A stretch of 64,000 nucleotides of DNA, taken from positions 172,968,501 through 173,032,500 of the forward strand of contig CM060833.1 of NCBI GenBank assembly GCA_030762175.1. The letters are read 5' to 3'. Positions 1 to 11,165 of the stretch are shown here, piece by piece. Below the pieces are notes generated by a model, which did no database searches, was not told where the DNA came from, and worked only from the letters and a program-made list of their open reading frames with translations. The position numbers were made by a program, and so were the translations under genes. Position 1 is the first letter of the stretch. Each line of letters opens with the position of its first letter. This stretch comes from Metallyticus violacea (lineage: Eukaryota; Arthropoda; Insecta; Mantodea; Metallyticidae).

Positions 1-65
1 ATTCGATTAAAAGTGCTGAAATTATGAAAATAAATATTATATTGTGAGAGAGAAAAATTACAAAT

Positions 66-140
66 AAGGAAAACATACTATTTATGGGGCTCGAACCCGC
101 AACCTTAAATTCAGTAGCACGACGTTCTAATTAGAGTGGA
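66..140 (-). repeat. tRNA-derived SINE fragment (B box)
   Basis: Read on the minus strand, the stretch contains GCGGGTTCGAGCCCC, a perfect RNA polymerase III B box set in a T-arm-like context, preceded by GTCGTGCTACTGAA, which looks like an anticodon-arm region. No convincing A box or acceptor stem follows, so this is a 3' half of a tRNA-like head, not a tRNA gene. It is most likely an old SINE remnant. Confidence 0.4.
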
Positions 141-1254
141 AATTATTTGCATAAGGTAATAGATACAAATAAAATCAGTCGGCAGTCTTCGCTACCGTTT
201 TGCAATTCAATCTAAATTGCCAGTTCTTCGTGTAAGGATAGCCCTGGACCACCAGGAACGACTGAACAATACGGGCCACCACGAAAGTGAGTTGTGACGC
301 ATACATATTTCAACCTTCTGCCTCGGTACAGTCGCCTGACGTAAATTCTGTGAAAGTGAAATCATGCCCTTATGTCATTCATTTATGAGTTGGCGAGCAC
401 AGCTTAGATCGCTCTCTTAATTTATTAATCACTGTAGGAAAAAAGTCCATGAAACTTGAGCACGTCGGAAGGGCTCCCTAAGAAACTACCAGTTACCCTC
501 TTGACTCTTTGAGAAATTTACTAAGGTGCGTGGATTTATCCTTAACACCAGTTTCCTAGAATTGATAATCACAACGAGCCGGATTGGGGGGTAGAATACT
601 ACTAACGTGATACTCTACTATCGTTATACTAGTTTCCCAGAACTGATAACCATAGCGAACTGAATTGATACTGTTAAAGTGATAACTCTATCATCGAACG
701 CCTGCAGAGAAATATAGGCTGTATGTACTGTCACAATCCTGCTAGAAACGCGCAAAATTGCCTTCTCACAGTTAATTTAGCAGAATGGGTTGCACATATA
801 CATACCTATTATTAAATGCTCGCTCCAAAGGTGGACTTATTTTTCTGTCATCATTAAATTCTTTTTTTATTCCCTTCTTCTTTTTCATTGTTGAGCAGAC
901 TAGGTCTTTCAAAACTGCAGTAACGGTAGTTTTACCCACTAACAAATTAATGTCAGTGAGAGGTTGGGATCAATTTTTCCGTTATCCACTTGGAAATACG
1001 TTTACAAAACCATCAGCATGTACACTAAATAATTGCACAATGTTAAATTAAAACTGTGCTAAAGATGGGGTTTCTTTTCATTTTCTTTCTTTTTCTCATT
1101 CTATTCGTTATTTTTTCCATAGATGAAATTTCTCAATAAACGTGGAGAATCTGTGCATCTATGATGGTGGTCTGTAGAAGCATATTCCAGTGGTTACAGT
1201 GTGGTTTTCTTTAGCTTGCTAATCTAAAGTATATAGAAATTGTTCTTTCACATT
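141..1254. other. intergenic, nothing recognised
   Basis: No protein similarity, splice signals or structured repeat stood out. A short open frame at 785-1051 is rich in Phe and Leu from T-rich sequence and resembles no family I know. Confidence 0.5.
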
Positions 1255-1410
1255 TGCCTTATATAGGACATTAGTTAGACACGAAGAATCAACTTTGAAA
1301 ATTCGGTAATGGCCGGAATTTTAACTTCAAGTTCCCAGCGTTTCGTGCTGAGGCTCTAACCAACTGAGATACCATGTCCTCCTCCAAGCAAGGAACCACG
1401 AACAACTCTC
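1255..1410 (-). repeat. SINE family C, left arm of inverted pair
   Basis: The minus strand carries a tRNA-like head with an A-box-like GGTATCTCAGTTGGTTAGAG and the downstream CGAAACGCTGGGAACTTGAAG where a B box would be, then a tail with GATTCTTCGTGTCTAACTAA. The same head and tail recur on the plus strand at 1543-1690, so the two copies face each other across about 130 bp. Related copies are at 22550-22680, 22861-22990 and 44200-44395. Confidence 0.55.
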
Positions 1411-1542
1411 TAATGCTTATACCCCGGAGATCTCCCTAAGGTTTCTCTGCTGTGAGAGAGGCGACTCGTAAAGCCACGAATACTTTTGACTTAGAATTTT
1501 AATTTAACCACTACCTTAGAGAGTTTTCCGGAATCAGATGAG
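1411..1542. repeat. SINE C internal body between inverted heads
   Basis: The segment with CTAAGGTTTCTCTGCTGTGA and GCCACGAATACTTTTGACTT matches, in reverse orientation, the stretch at about 44400-44495. The body therefore travels with the tRNA-like heads and is part of the repeat, not a chance spacer. Confidence 0.45.
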
Positions 1543-1690
1543 AGGTTCGTGGTTCTGTACTTGGAAGAGAACACGGTAGCTCAGTTGATTAGTGCATCAA
1601 CATGGAAGACTGCAATTCGAATCCCAAGTTTTTCAAATCTGATTCTTCTTTCCAACTAATCTGGGTTATTGTACAAAGAGTAAAATTAGA
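1543..1690 (+). repeat. SINE family C, right arm of inverted pair
   Basis: A head with ACGGTAGCTCAGTTGATTAG matches the polymerase III A box closely, and GCAATTCGAATCCC fits a B box. The tail GATTCTTCTTTCCAACTAAT parallels the tail of the left arm. Age is considerable, judging from many differences between the arms. Confidence 0.55.
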
Positions 1691-4287
1691 GCAATATCAT
1701 TTCATTAATCTATTATTGTTATTACTTTGAAGCTTAGGATTTACAACAATGTCAAAACGCGATAAGTAAATTATTTTTATTTTCGGTAATGGTTTTCACA
1801 TTATCTTGAGGTGCATTTGAGAGATAGTGTCGATTTGCAGTGTTGAAAAATGAATGCTCCACAGTAACACCCATGCCATGTCATCTTTGAAACATTTAAA
1901 CAGAATAATGCATATCCGTAATCATTTTATTGGGATTCAAACAGTATAGGATTTTACATATAAATTTTGACCGCCCACTCAAGATTAGCCCCAGGCGTAT
2001 CATAACCAATTGTTCCTTCCCTACCACCGGGTTCTAGCTCATCGTGTTGCATGGAGAATTTATGCAGTAATTTTTCTCACCAGTTGCTCCTTTCCACAAC
2101 TAATTTACGATACTGTGCCCAAATTTGAAGTTACGGTTCAACGTAAAACAAAAACGTACTGTATTAACAGAAGAAAAGCTAGACAAAATTGACGCAAATC
2201 TTGCACATTCACCAACAAAATCACTCCCGAAATTATAACAAGCAAGGGCTTCAGAAAGCAAAGGAGAACATTACAGAGGCTAAACTTAAGTCTGTCACTT
2301 ATAAAATGTTTTCCCAATATAATGCATTTTAACCCAAAGAGGATGACAGTTCCAACTGAGAATGTTTTAGGAAACAAGAGTTGAAGATGTAGTCAACAAT
2401 GATAAAAAACAGTATCGAAATTCACGACGGAAAGCTGTAAACGTGTTAGAAAATCACTCCAACAATATATTAGCACAGATATTGTTGAACCGCTGCCAAA
2501 GATGAAGCGACGATATCTTTGGAAAGAAATGAACGAACCACAACTGAAGTGTCAATCGAATGAAAAGAAACATCCGCGTCTCTCATCATCCGCCCTGCAC
2601 AAGGTAATTGTTCATTTTGGTCTATGAAATCCATGCGGTAATTTAGCGGCATGATGTACATCAAGGCAAACGGCACCACACCTTCATTCAGCATTAGGGA
2701 AAAAGTTTCGCAGTACTAACAGTTAACCCCACGGCGCTTTTCGCCGAATCTCTTGCTATGCTCGTCAAACTCACCCCGATATGATTTCTTCACCTTCCTT
2801 CGAGGGAAGCAGCAGTTGAAGGATGATCACGTCGAGACATCTATAGAGATATGCATTGTAGTATCTTCCACACAAGTGTGGCAGATAGACATGGTGAACA
2901 AGTATGTTGAAGAAATTTAAGCAGATTTCCTATGATAAATAAAAAATATTTCAAATAATAACACTGTTTCCATTCTATCTGGAAATTATGTTTAAAGTGC
3001 ATAATACTGCTTATGAGCTGTCTTTTGGAAATAAAGCTTGTTCGATTTCATTGCTCTTGTAGCATGAAATACAAATCTTAAAAGAGAAAAAATTAATGAT
3101 AATTAAAAAAAATAACATATTTTAAACTTTTAAGCTAGTCTTAAACATTCACAGACACTTTAGTACGTATTACAAAGCGGATAACCAATCTAAAACTCCG
3201 TACTTTATCATGGGCATTTAGAAAAAAGTAATAATGATATAGTTATAAACCCATAAACAAAAAGCTACTTTTATTTATGCGAATTGAATATAGCATCTAG
3301 TCAGTTTGCGAAATTAGGGAAATGTTTATATTTTTATTTTCATTCACATATACTGTAGGTTGTTTCTAATGTGAATTGTCCAGATTTGCGGTTGCCGATT
3401 ATTTTCATATTTCTCTTCACAATGCCTACGCTACGTTTTAGTGCAACGCCTTTCATGCCGAAAACTATGACTTTCGTGTTACTATTGTTGGCAAACCTAA
3501 ACTTCTATTCATCTTAAGTCTCTTGTTCCAGTTTAATGAGGAGTGTTTGTCTAAAAACAGTTATTTTCTGTATACCAGGATATTTTTGTGGCATCCTTTC
3601 ATTACCTTATGTTCAGAGGCCATTTAGGATATCTGTCTGATGGCTGTCAATTGTGCAATTTACATTTAAATAGGTAGCCTTTGAGAGCTCTTGCTCTCCT
3701 TCTGATTGAACAGGGTCAAGAGGAGATGAAATGTGTAAGTTGATCACAGGTGAAGGTATAACACTTTGTCATTGAAGCTGAAATCCATTTGAACTTCTTG
3801 CAGAGCCGATAAATCCATATACTTAAGCATTTCCTTAATTCCTGCAAAATCAAATCTTCTTGAAAGGTGTATTTCTCCTATGGAGCATAGTTTACCACAG
3901 ACTTGGCTATCTTTACTTTCAAACTAATCTACATCTTTCGATGACATTTGATATAAACAGATATATGCTAGAAAAATATTCACCAATATATTGGGAGTCA
4001 CAGTCTCCATCTTCCTCCAAAAGTTTTCTTGTGGTTCCACGAGATTTGTGTTTTTGCGTGGACACTGTGGGGAGGAAAAATGTCTGGTGGGGTGAGACCA
4101 AGCGATTTTGGAGGCCAAATTCCTTGAGAAATGACACAGTGTTCAAAGAAGACAACAACTTGAATCATGTTGACTTTGGAAGTTCCTGCTCTGAAAATAG
4201 CCAGTATGGAAGTTCTAGCTGTTCAGCAGACTCACAAACTCATGAGAGATGTCCATGTAGACTGCAGTATTCACCGGGGAAGATGGG

Positions 4288-4288
<1 letters not shown>
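1691..4288. other. intergenic, nothing recognised
   Basis: AT-rich single-copy-looking sequence. Short open frames (2010-2192 plus, 2138-2377 minus, 2470-2694 minus) show no domain or motif and no splice-bounded coding pattern that I can defend. Confidence 0.5.

Positions 4289-4348
<60 letters not shown>
4289..4348. repeat. (TTA)20 microsatellite
   Basis: Twenty uninterrupted TTA units. In the three plus-strand frames they read as long Leu, Tyr or Ile runs, which explains the overlapping open frames around 3860-4378. Confidence 0.97.
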
Positions 4349-4350
<2 letters not shown>

Positions 4351-5699
4351 AGTCTCGTGCAGTGTTAGGTTTCATTAGACCAAATACCGGTATTCTAAAA
4401 CTGATGAATCTACATGGGTGCAACCACTCCTTGTCGAACCAGTATTCCCGAGTGTGCAGCGAATCACTTTTGTTCGTCGAGAGGTTTCAATACACAGCAA
4501 CGCGATATGCATACAACTTGCTTACTCATTGGAATATACTTTTAAAAATCACAATATTCTGAGACAATTTGCGGAGAGGTCTATAGTCCATTTTTCATAT
4601 TTTGTACCAAAAATATTCCCGTGACTTTCATTTGCTTCACTGGATACTGAAGTGGGATAAGATAGGCACCACGTTGATGCGCTATATGCAACGAGATTGG
4701 GGCTCGATAATATTTTATATAGCGAAACGTTGGTATGTAGCGTTATTTTGAAGTGACAGTTGGTATTACATTGTGATGACAATGTATGAGCTGATAATGC
4801 GAATTACTTCTCGATTTGTTAAGCTTACCCGACGATGAGAAGTAATGTGCAGTGCCGTATTCCTTTCCTACTCCAATTTCGTCGTCTTCCTGGTTCCCGG
4901 TAGATTGTGTTGTAATTTTGTTAGATGGATATTTTCAGATTTATTGTCTGGGGGCGAAAGGGCTGAAGAATGAAACTAACTAAACATCACATCGGTTGCT
5001 GAATAATATGAAATTTATCGCTGTCCTCGATAAGTACAATTCTTGGAATGAGAGATTCTTAGATTGTTATAATATGTAGACCGAATCGCGAAACAGACGT
5101 GATTGTATATGTATCTCTCCTCTAGCAAAACTAATAATTACGACGATGTTTCTAAGTCTGTTGAAAAGCGTAACAATATTCAGTTTTAGTTTAACTTTAT
5201 GACTTGCGCATTTATTCCCTAATACTGCCACGCAGTTTCAAGACGTGTTATATTTCCATTTATTTATACTTGCGTTCTAATTCAAATGGGGTAATTATGT
5301 GTGCGAACTGAACTGGAACTCGCGTCTTCCAATAATCGACGACAGGTTTCTCACTATTGATTACGCGAACTGCTTTCCGCTGAGAGGTTTTACTGAGTGT
5401 GTTAAATTCGTTAATCTAGCATTAATCTGTTGGTCTCTCGTTTCGTTCCAAAAAGCATTATTTACGTTATTAGGCGCTTGCCATTTGTCAATTTTCTTAA
5501 CTTTATGTTGTTTCTATCTTGATTGGTCTATTCATAATCTGTAGGGTTGTGCATGTGCCCTGAAAGAAAATCGTAATGTTTAAATGTGTGTATGTACATA
5601 TATGCCAACAAATGAGTTTTAAGTACACATTGTAGGAACGCGTATGATTTACAAACATATGTAAATAAATCTGTGAGTCCAATACAATTAAAATGAATA
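4349..5699. other. intergenic, nothing recognised
   Basis: No homology, repeat or splice structure recognised. Several short open frames overlap on both strands without domain signals. Confidence 0.5.
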
Positions 5700-5790
5700 T
5701 TAATAATAGGCTTCTGGGGTTTGAACCGTGAATTTTCCGTTTCAATACTGAATGGGAGATTTTTTCCCGGTAGTTTGCAAGCTCCAGCCT
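5700..5790 (-). repeat. tRNA-derived SINE fragment (B box)
   Basis: The minus strand contains CACGGTTCAAACCCC, a perfect B box, preceded by CTCCCATTCAGTATTGAAAC, which resembles the anticodon region of family C heads. The A-box side is not recognisable. This is probably a decayed, truncated SINE copy. Confidence 0.4.
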
Positions 5791-7539
5791 GGACAACAAA
5801 GTTTCTTTGGTTCATTAAATAGTGTAACGGCTCATACTGTACTGCAGGTACCGTATTCTTCGGAACACAACCTTCTCCATAACCATACTTTTCATATATC
5901 CATGTTAAATGCTATTATACTACATCTGCTAGTTAATCAGCGACCGGGAGTGAGTGAAATGTCTATTATTTTATGTATATATTAGTAATTATAATTAATG
6001 GTGTTAACATAAGAAAAGAATATCCATTCATTACAATAACATTATGTAAAACATCATCGAAATGCACAATACAATATTCAAAAAAAGTTTTAAAATTAAA
6101 TATCAAGTATATAATAGTTTAGCAAAATATCTTTAAATCACGAAAATTTAAAGCAAAGTATTTGATAATTTTAGGACATTACTCACATTATGTGATATGC
6201 ACAATCTTAAACTGTGCAGGCATAAAATGATTCTGCTATCCCTTCAGGCTATGTATTTTTCCAGGTATGTATTTCATAGTGACAAAAAGAAAAAGTGGTG
6301 GAAGGCTGTAGATGCGTCGTTAAACAGCAGTAATGAGCCCTGCGCGCGATAAATCACATCCAGGAAACACAGAACTCTGGGCGGCGTGCCCATTGTGAGA
6401 GCAGTTCCCATTGATCCCCGCCAGTTCCTTTTGTTGTTTTTCGTGTAGCTTTATTTCCGCTCATTAACATCTCCTCTGGCATCGCGGCGCGAAACATGCC
6501 TCTGTCCAATGGAGCAGCAAGTCCGAACTGTGACCTTCAACTCGCCCAGCTTTATTTTTGAAACGTGGATTATTATTTGCAACGATTGCACGGTAGCAGA
6601 GAAAAAGTAGAGTGAGATTTTTGTCACTTTAAAAGCTAGTTGAAGTTAGAATGGTAATAATTGTAGTCCAAATGCAGTAACGAAAGAAACGTCGGCCGAT
6701 GTTTTGAGAAATCTATTGTGAATGTGCTTAAGACTCTTAACTAGAATCCATTGCGTTGAAATGAAGACAGTTCATTGCTAATCTTACACAAAATGAGCAA
6801 TAACGGGAAATTTGTCAAATAAATGCCCAGTTGCCAAGAAAGCTCATTTCGATATTAAGTTGGGAATAAAATAAAATTATAAATGATCATGGATATTATC
6901 AAATGTGTTAAATAAATACCTAATTGATGCATATTATACCTATTTTGCACCAAATAAAAGCATTTAAATGTTCTTTACTTTAATCAAATTTATTTGAAAC
7001 CTTAATATACCCTTAATATGTCACAACCCAATCCAGAGCTACTCGCTGTACATTATTGGCTTATAGTTAGTTTAGCACGTGATCGGGCTAAAGGATACTT
7101 TCCAACCATTACAATGATTTGCTTTCTAGTATATTTAGTTTAATTTTTTTTTCTGCTAGAGCCAAAGGAGATTTGCCACCATTACAATGATTTTCCCGCC
7201 TGCTTAATAGCACACACTTCCCTATCAATTGTTATTTACGAAAATGAGGCGAGGTTAGGCCGTCAGGTAGCAAACCACTGGGACCTTCGGTTTCTAGGAT
7301 TTATCCTAGAGGTTAGTGTGTGTGAATTAATTGCGAATTACAATAAGACAACGAAGTGATAAATTGAAGTTGAAATATACCTGAAAAACTCAGTTTTGTA
7401 ATAAGGAACAACATATTGCAATCAAAAGGTTACGGAGGACAACGCTAAGGTTACGTTACGTTTAACAAAAAATAATGATACATATTGTATACTCTGTTAC
7501 AAGCGGATGCCTTTTTCATTTTGGTTGTGGATGGTCATA
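5791..7539. other. intergenic with a GC-richer patch
   Basis: Mostly AT-rich. The part from about 6300 to 6560 is clearly richer in G+C and CpG than its surroundings, with GCGCGCGATAAATC and CATCGCGGCGCGAAAC, but contains no long open frame. It could be a regulatory element, a first exon's untranslated region, or an unrecognised repeat. Confidence 0.4.
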
Positions 7540-7639
7540 CGACGAGTTCGGCTCTCCCCGCTATCGCTCGGGACGCAGCTCCAGGAGGTTTCCTCGTGCT
7601 TTAAGGGTAGGTCCCTAAACAAGTCAAGCTAAGTATAAA

Positions 7640-8276
7640 TTCATTGGTACGCAAGCGCAGAGTTTGGCTCTTTATATGTTTAAACTCGACAAGCAGACCC
7701 GGAATTCTCGTCATTAGAGGACTGGCTGTGGATACTCCGGTGGGAGACATCGAGGCAGACCTCAAATGCCAGGGCATAATATCCAAAATAGTCAAACAGT
7801 TGTCAAAACCCGCTCCTGAGTGCCAAACCCCAGGAAAGTACCCATTCCCCTCTTTCTAATTATAGTTGAGTGGACAGATGATCTTGAGATTAAAATATAT
7901 AAAATTCAATCTATTTGCTATCTCATCGTTAAGATAGAAACTTCCCGATGCCCTGGCGGCCCTGCTCAGTGCGACCGCTGTTTGGGATTCAATCATGCGA
8001 GCCATCTCTGTACCCAGAACCCTCGCTGTCTTAGATGTCTGCCAACGAGTTCCCACGGAGACCCTGACTTGCCCAAACTGCAAAGGAGAACATGTTTCCT
8101 GTTACGACCATTGCCCAGTAAGGCTGAGGATCATAAGTAACATCAGGAGGGAACATCCAGAAAATAGAAATACAGCACAGGCAGAGATACAGAGATACAG
8201 AGAAAGAGCACCAGGTTATCCACTCCAGCCAGCCCAACAGGAGCTCAAGCAACAAGCACTACACAGCGACAAATAG
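7640..8276 (+). pseudogene. LINE ORF1 (gag-like, zinc-knuckle protein)
   Basis: The frame starting near 7700 reads ILVIRGLAVDTPVGDIEADL, typical of the N-terminal part of the PRE_C2HC region in Jockey gag proteins. After a frame change near 7850 it continues with KIYKIQSICYLIVKIE, then RCPGGPAQCDRCLGFNHASH, a first zinc knuckle. After another change near 8060 it gives CPNCKGEHVSCYDHCP, a second Cys/His knuckle. In this family the protein binds the element RNA and packs it into a ribonucleoprotein. At least two frameshifts make this copy non-functional. Confidence 0.8.
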
Positions 8277-8718
8277 CTACGCAGCAATGGTGCAAGGTCA
8301 GCCCTCTGATGAACGTCCTCATACTGGAACTACCAAACAACAGACTAACACACTCTCCAACGCCCAAGAAAACCACCCTTCATCAGGCTCCTCTCCAAGA
8401 CCAAAAGGGCGAAGGTCTTCTTGGCTGATCGCACAGGCCGAAGGGGGAACTGCTGCTGGAAATGTCCAGCCAGTTGTCTCCCAACCGGTGGGTGGGACCG
8501 GGGAGAGGCGGACGACCTCCAGGCCTACCACAAACACACCAACTCACCCAACCCAGAATCACCAAACCCCATCCAACAGAGTGGAAATGGCCTGGAGTTG
8601 TTGCAGTGGCTGTCGAATATTTGGCAGACGACTGCAGGATCTTTGCACCAGATTCCTGAATGCTCTTGACCTTCAAGTAAAATGCTGATAGCCTTCGAGG
8701 TCATTACCCTGCGTTTCA
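8277..8718 (+). pseudogene. LINE ORF1 C-terminal low-complexity part
   Basis: The sequence between the second knuckle and the endonuclease reads as Gln-, Pro-, Gly- and Thr-rich protein (for example TGTTKQQTNTLSNAQENHPS), as is usual for the poorly conserved C-terminal half of Jockey gag proteins. Several frames stay open by base composition, so the true frame is uncertain. Assignment rests mainly on position. Confidence 0.5.
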
Positions 8719-9400
8719 ATGGAGACCGAACAGACCAAAATGGTGACCAGAATTAGGTCTGGCACCTCATTCCGTTTCGCATTCTGGAATGCGAATGGCC
8801 TCATGGAACGGAGGGATGAACTTCAACATTTTGCTTCCTGGTACGCCCTATATCCTATTCTAGTCAGTGAGACGCATTTCCATCAATACAACCACTTTAT
8901 CTTCAGGGCTACAATTCCCTGCGGACGGATCGTGGTGCCCCAGGAAGAGACATGGCGATACTGGTCAGGAGAAATGTAGTCTACCGCCCATTCCAGATCC
9001 CGTCACTCCAGACCTAGGAGGCCACGGTCGCATTTGTGGAACTCTGAGGCATGGAGGTGCTACTAGCATCTGCATACCACTCCCCTTTCAGAGCATTCGT
9101 GGAAGCCGACTACCAATCCATCCTACCCTACATCCTAGTGTCACTCTGGCCGGTGATTTCAATGCCAAGCACGCACGTTGGCATTGCACTCAACGAACTG
9201 ATATCAGAGGAAAAGCAACTCGCTTGGCAGATGAGGACCCATAACTATGAGTACAGGGTCACTGGCAACCCACGCATCATCCGCTTAATAGAGGACAACC
9301 ATCTGTCATCGACTTCGTGATCATAAAACAATTCTCACACAATCTCACCGTCACGTCTATCAATTCACTACATTCCGATCCCGTGCTGGTAGAATTCAAC
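8719..9400 (+). pseudogene. LINE ORF2 endonuclease domain
   Basis: The frame from 8719 gives FRFAFWNANGLMERRDEL with the conserved Asn motif, then ILVSETHF with the catalytic Glu. The frame shifts near 8960; AGDFNAKHARWH around 9150-9185 supplies the Asp/Asn motif in another frame. Near 9370, LHSDPVLVEF stands where the family has SDH(x)PV, so the catalytic His appears lost or displaced. The enzyme of intact relatives nicks target DNA to prime reverse transcription. Frame changes and the damaged His motif indicate a dead copy. Confidence 0.8.
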
Positions 9401-10115
9401 AGGTGCCGGTCACGATGTCGCAGGTATAAATCGCGAGATGGACTGAAAAGGCGTTAAGAATTGCCTTAACAATGTCATTCCCCCAAATCCAAAAAGCACA
9501 GACATTCCCCTCCTTAGAGGCAATAGTCTCATCCTTCTGCCTCGCAGTCACACAAGTGGCTCATAGCCTCATAATCCATACCTCCCCACCTCCACACCCA
9601 GACATCATCCCTCTGGACCTTGAGACCCTTATTCGCCGATCTTGGGCAGTCCGAAGATTATTTCAACGACAACGCACGCCACATCACCGAAAACTCTGGA
9701 GGCATTTGCGCCATGATTTTCGTGCCCGCCTACGCGACCACAAGTCGCTCGCTTGGGAGTATACCATGACTAGAATGAATCTTTCTGATGGTGACGTGTG
9801 GAGAATCGCCAAAAACCACCATGGACGACGAGAAAAGACTTCCCATCCTATCCATGGCACCAAATGCCTGCTGGTCTATGAACCACAAGCCAAAGCAAAT
9901 GCTCTCGCTGGCTACTTGGAACTGCTCTTAAGGCGTAGAGAGGAGTCCTAGGACGAAAACATTTCAAGTCGCGTTCGTCGAGGCATACGTCGACAACTCC
10001 GACAAGTGCGGGACAACGAAGATTATTGCATGTCATCTCTCACCCCAGTAAAATCCAGGGCGCACTACAGCGTGTATATCCCAAAAAGGCTGCTGGCACC
10101 GCCTGAGACAAGCAA
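9401..10115 (+). pseudogene. LINE ORF2 linker and start of reverse transcriptase
   Basis: A 159-codon open stretch (9472-9951) holds the region between endonuclease and polymerase, with RRSWAVRRLFQRQRTPHHRK and a WRIAKNHHGR segment typical of Jockey ORF2. After a stop, the frame around 10030-10100 gives SKIQGALQRVYPKKAAGT, the conserved entry to the reverse transcriptase. Similarity then ends. The catalytic (F/Y)xDD box and thumb are absent from the window here. Confidence 0.7.
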
Positions 10116-11143
10116 TTTTTTTCTGTTCTTGGAGGAACAGAGTGGGTTTTTTTTTTTTTTCATTTTTTGCAGGTTTAAAAACTGTTTCTCCTTGTGTCGT
10201 CTAAGTAACTTAGGGGTGTGGTCAGTGACATTTTATAGAAACGGAAAAAAGCTGTACTCTTCTTGAATGTGTGTCAATCTGTTTCTTTTTCTTTCTAGGA
10301 TGTAAATTTCTTCTCACTTCCTCTGTAATACCTATTCCAGGTGTTTCTTCTCTCGTCCCAGGAGCTATGGTTCACAGATTCGGGAGGCTCGATCAAGGAG
10401 AGTTTTAATCATACAGTGGTTTTGCTTTGGTTCTTTAGTGTGGAAGATTGTTTGATAAGTAGATTAGTATGCCGTAGAATCGCGAAGTGTGATCTTCAGT
10501 AAACTATTTGAATGTTTGGGGGTCAAATAAATTCTTGGCCTTATTTACGCAGTCTTCTCTACAATATGTTATAACGACGACGACAATATTAATAATAATA
10601 ATGACGAAGAAGAAAAAGAAAAAAGTTGTGGACGAAGCGTCTGGGAAGATGAAGGATAACAATCCCATTGGAATGTGGCCTTATGGTCCAGAAGATTCAG
10701 TTTGTACATTTGCTTAACAGGGCAAAAACGTTTTATAAACTCTCTCGTTAAGGCAATTAAGAGTTAAATGCCACCCTTGAACTAAATTATTTCAATCAGT
10801 CATTAAAAATCGTTAACAAGGTATAAACATTTTATAGTTCTTCCATTTAGGCAATTAATAAAGAGTTTAATACCACCTTGAATTACAATACATTTAACGA
10901 AGTGGCAATGTAATACAAGCTTCCTCAACAAATTACGAAACTTTGAAGGAAGCTTTAAACAGGTGTGCTAGACGTACAATAATTTTAAATCTGTAATAAA
11001 ACAGTACAACGTCAGATATTATTTGTACAACTGGATATTAACTGATGGAGAAGGCCTCGGACCTAACAAATTCTAAATTGAAGGCCGAAACGTCTGATCA
11101 CCCCCATCATTCCAAATTCATCTCGACTTTCTCACAAGGAGAC
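10116..11143. other. intergenic, nothing recognised
   Basis: Contains a T14 run near 10147 next to the broken LINE end and short AAT/GAC-rich stretches near 10570-10620. I see no coding or repeat family signal. Confidence 0.5.
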
Positions 11144-11165
11144 ATGGCGGAGCAAGTCAAGATGG
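11144..11165 (+). CDS. candidate 5' coding exon (weak)
   Basis: An ATG in good context (GAGACATGG) opens eight codons, MAEQVKMG, and runs straight into GGTAAGTC, a strong 5' splice site. The 100 bases upstream are GC-richer than the region and free of obvious repeats, as expected for a 5' untranslated exon. No protein family can be named from eight residues. ATG followed by GTAAGT will occur by chance, so this is only a lead. Confidence 0.15.

Larger units (their letters stand above)
7540..10115 (+). mobile_element. Jockey-like LINE, degraded, 3' truncated
   Basis: A plus-strand non-LTR retrotransposon remnant: gag-like ORF1 with CCHC knuckles, then an apurinic-type endonuclease, a linker, and the first residues of a reverse transcriptase. 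The order matches the Jockey superfamily. Frames change repeatedly, so the copy is dead. It is GC-richer than its flanks, which helps set its limits; the left edge near 7540 is approximate. The sequence stops just after the YPKKAAGT motif that opens the reverse transcriptase, and the polymerase core is missing. Ordinary LINE insertions lose their 5' end, so a later deletion or rearrangement probably removed the 3' half. Confidence 0.85.

Noticed and set aside
3860..4378. 172-codon open frame with a poly-Leu tail, plus overlapping poly-Tyr frame
   Set aside because: The length comes from the (TTA)20 microsatellite, and the part before it has no domain or splice support.
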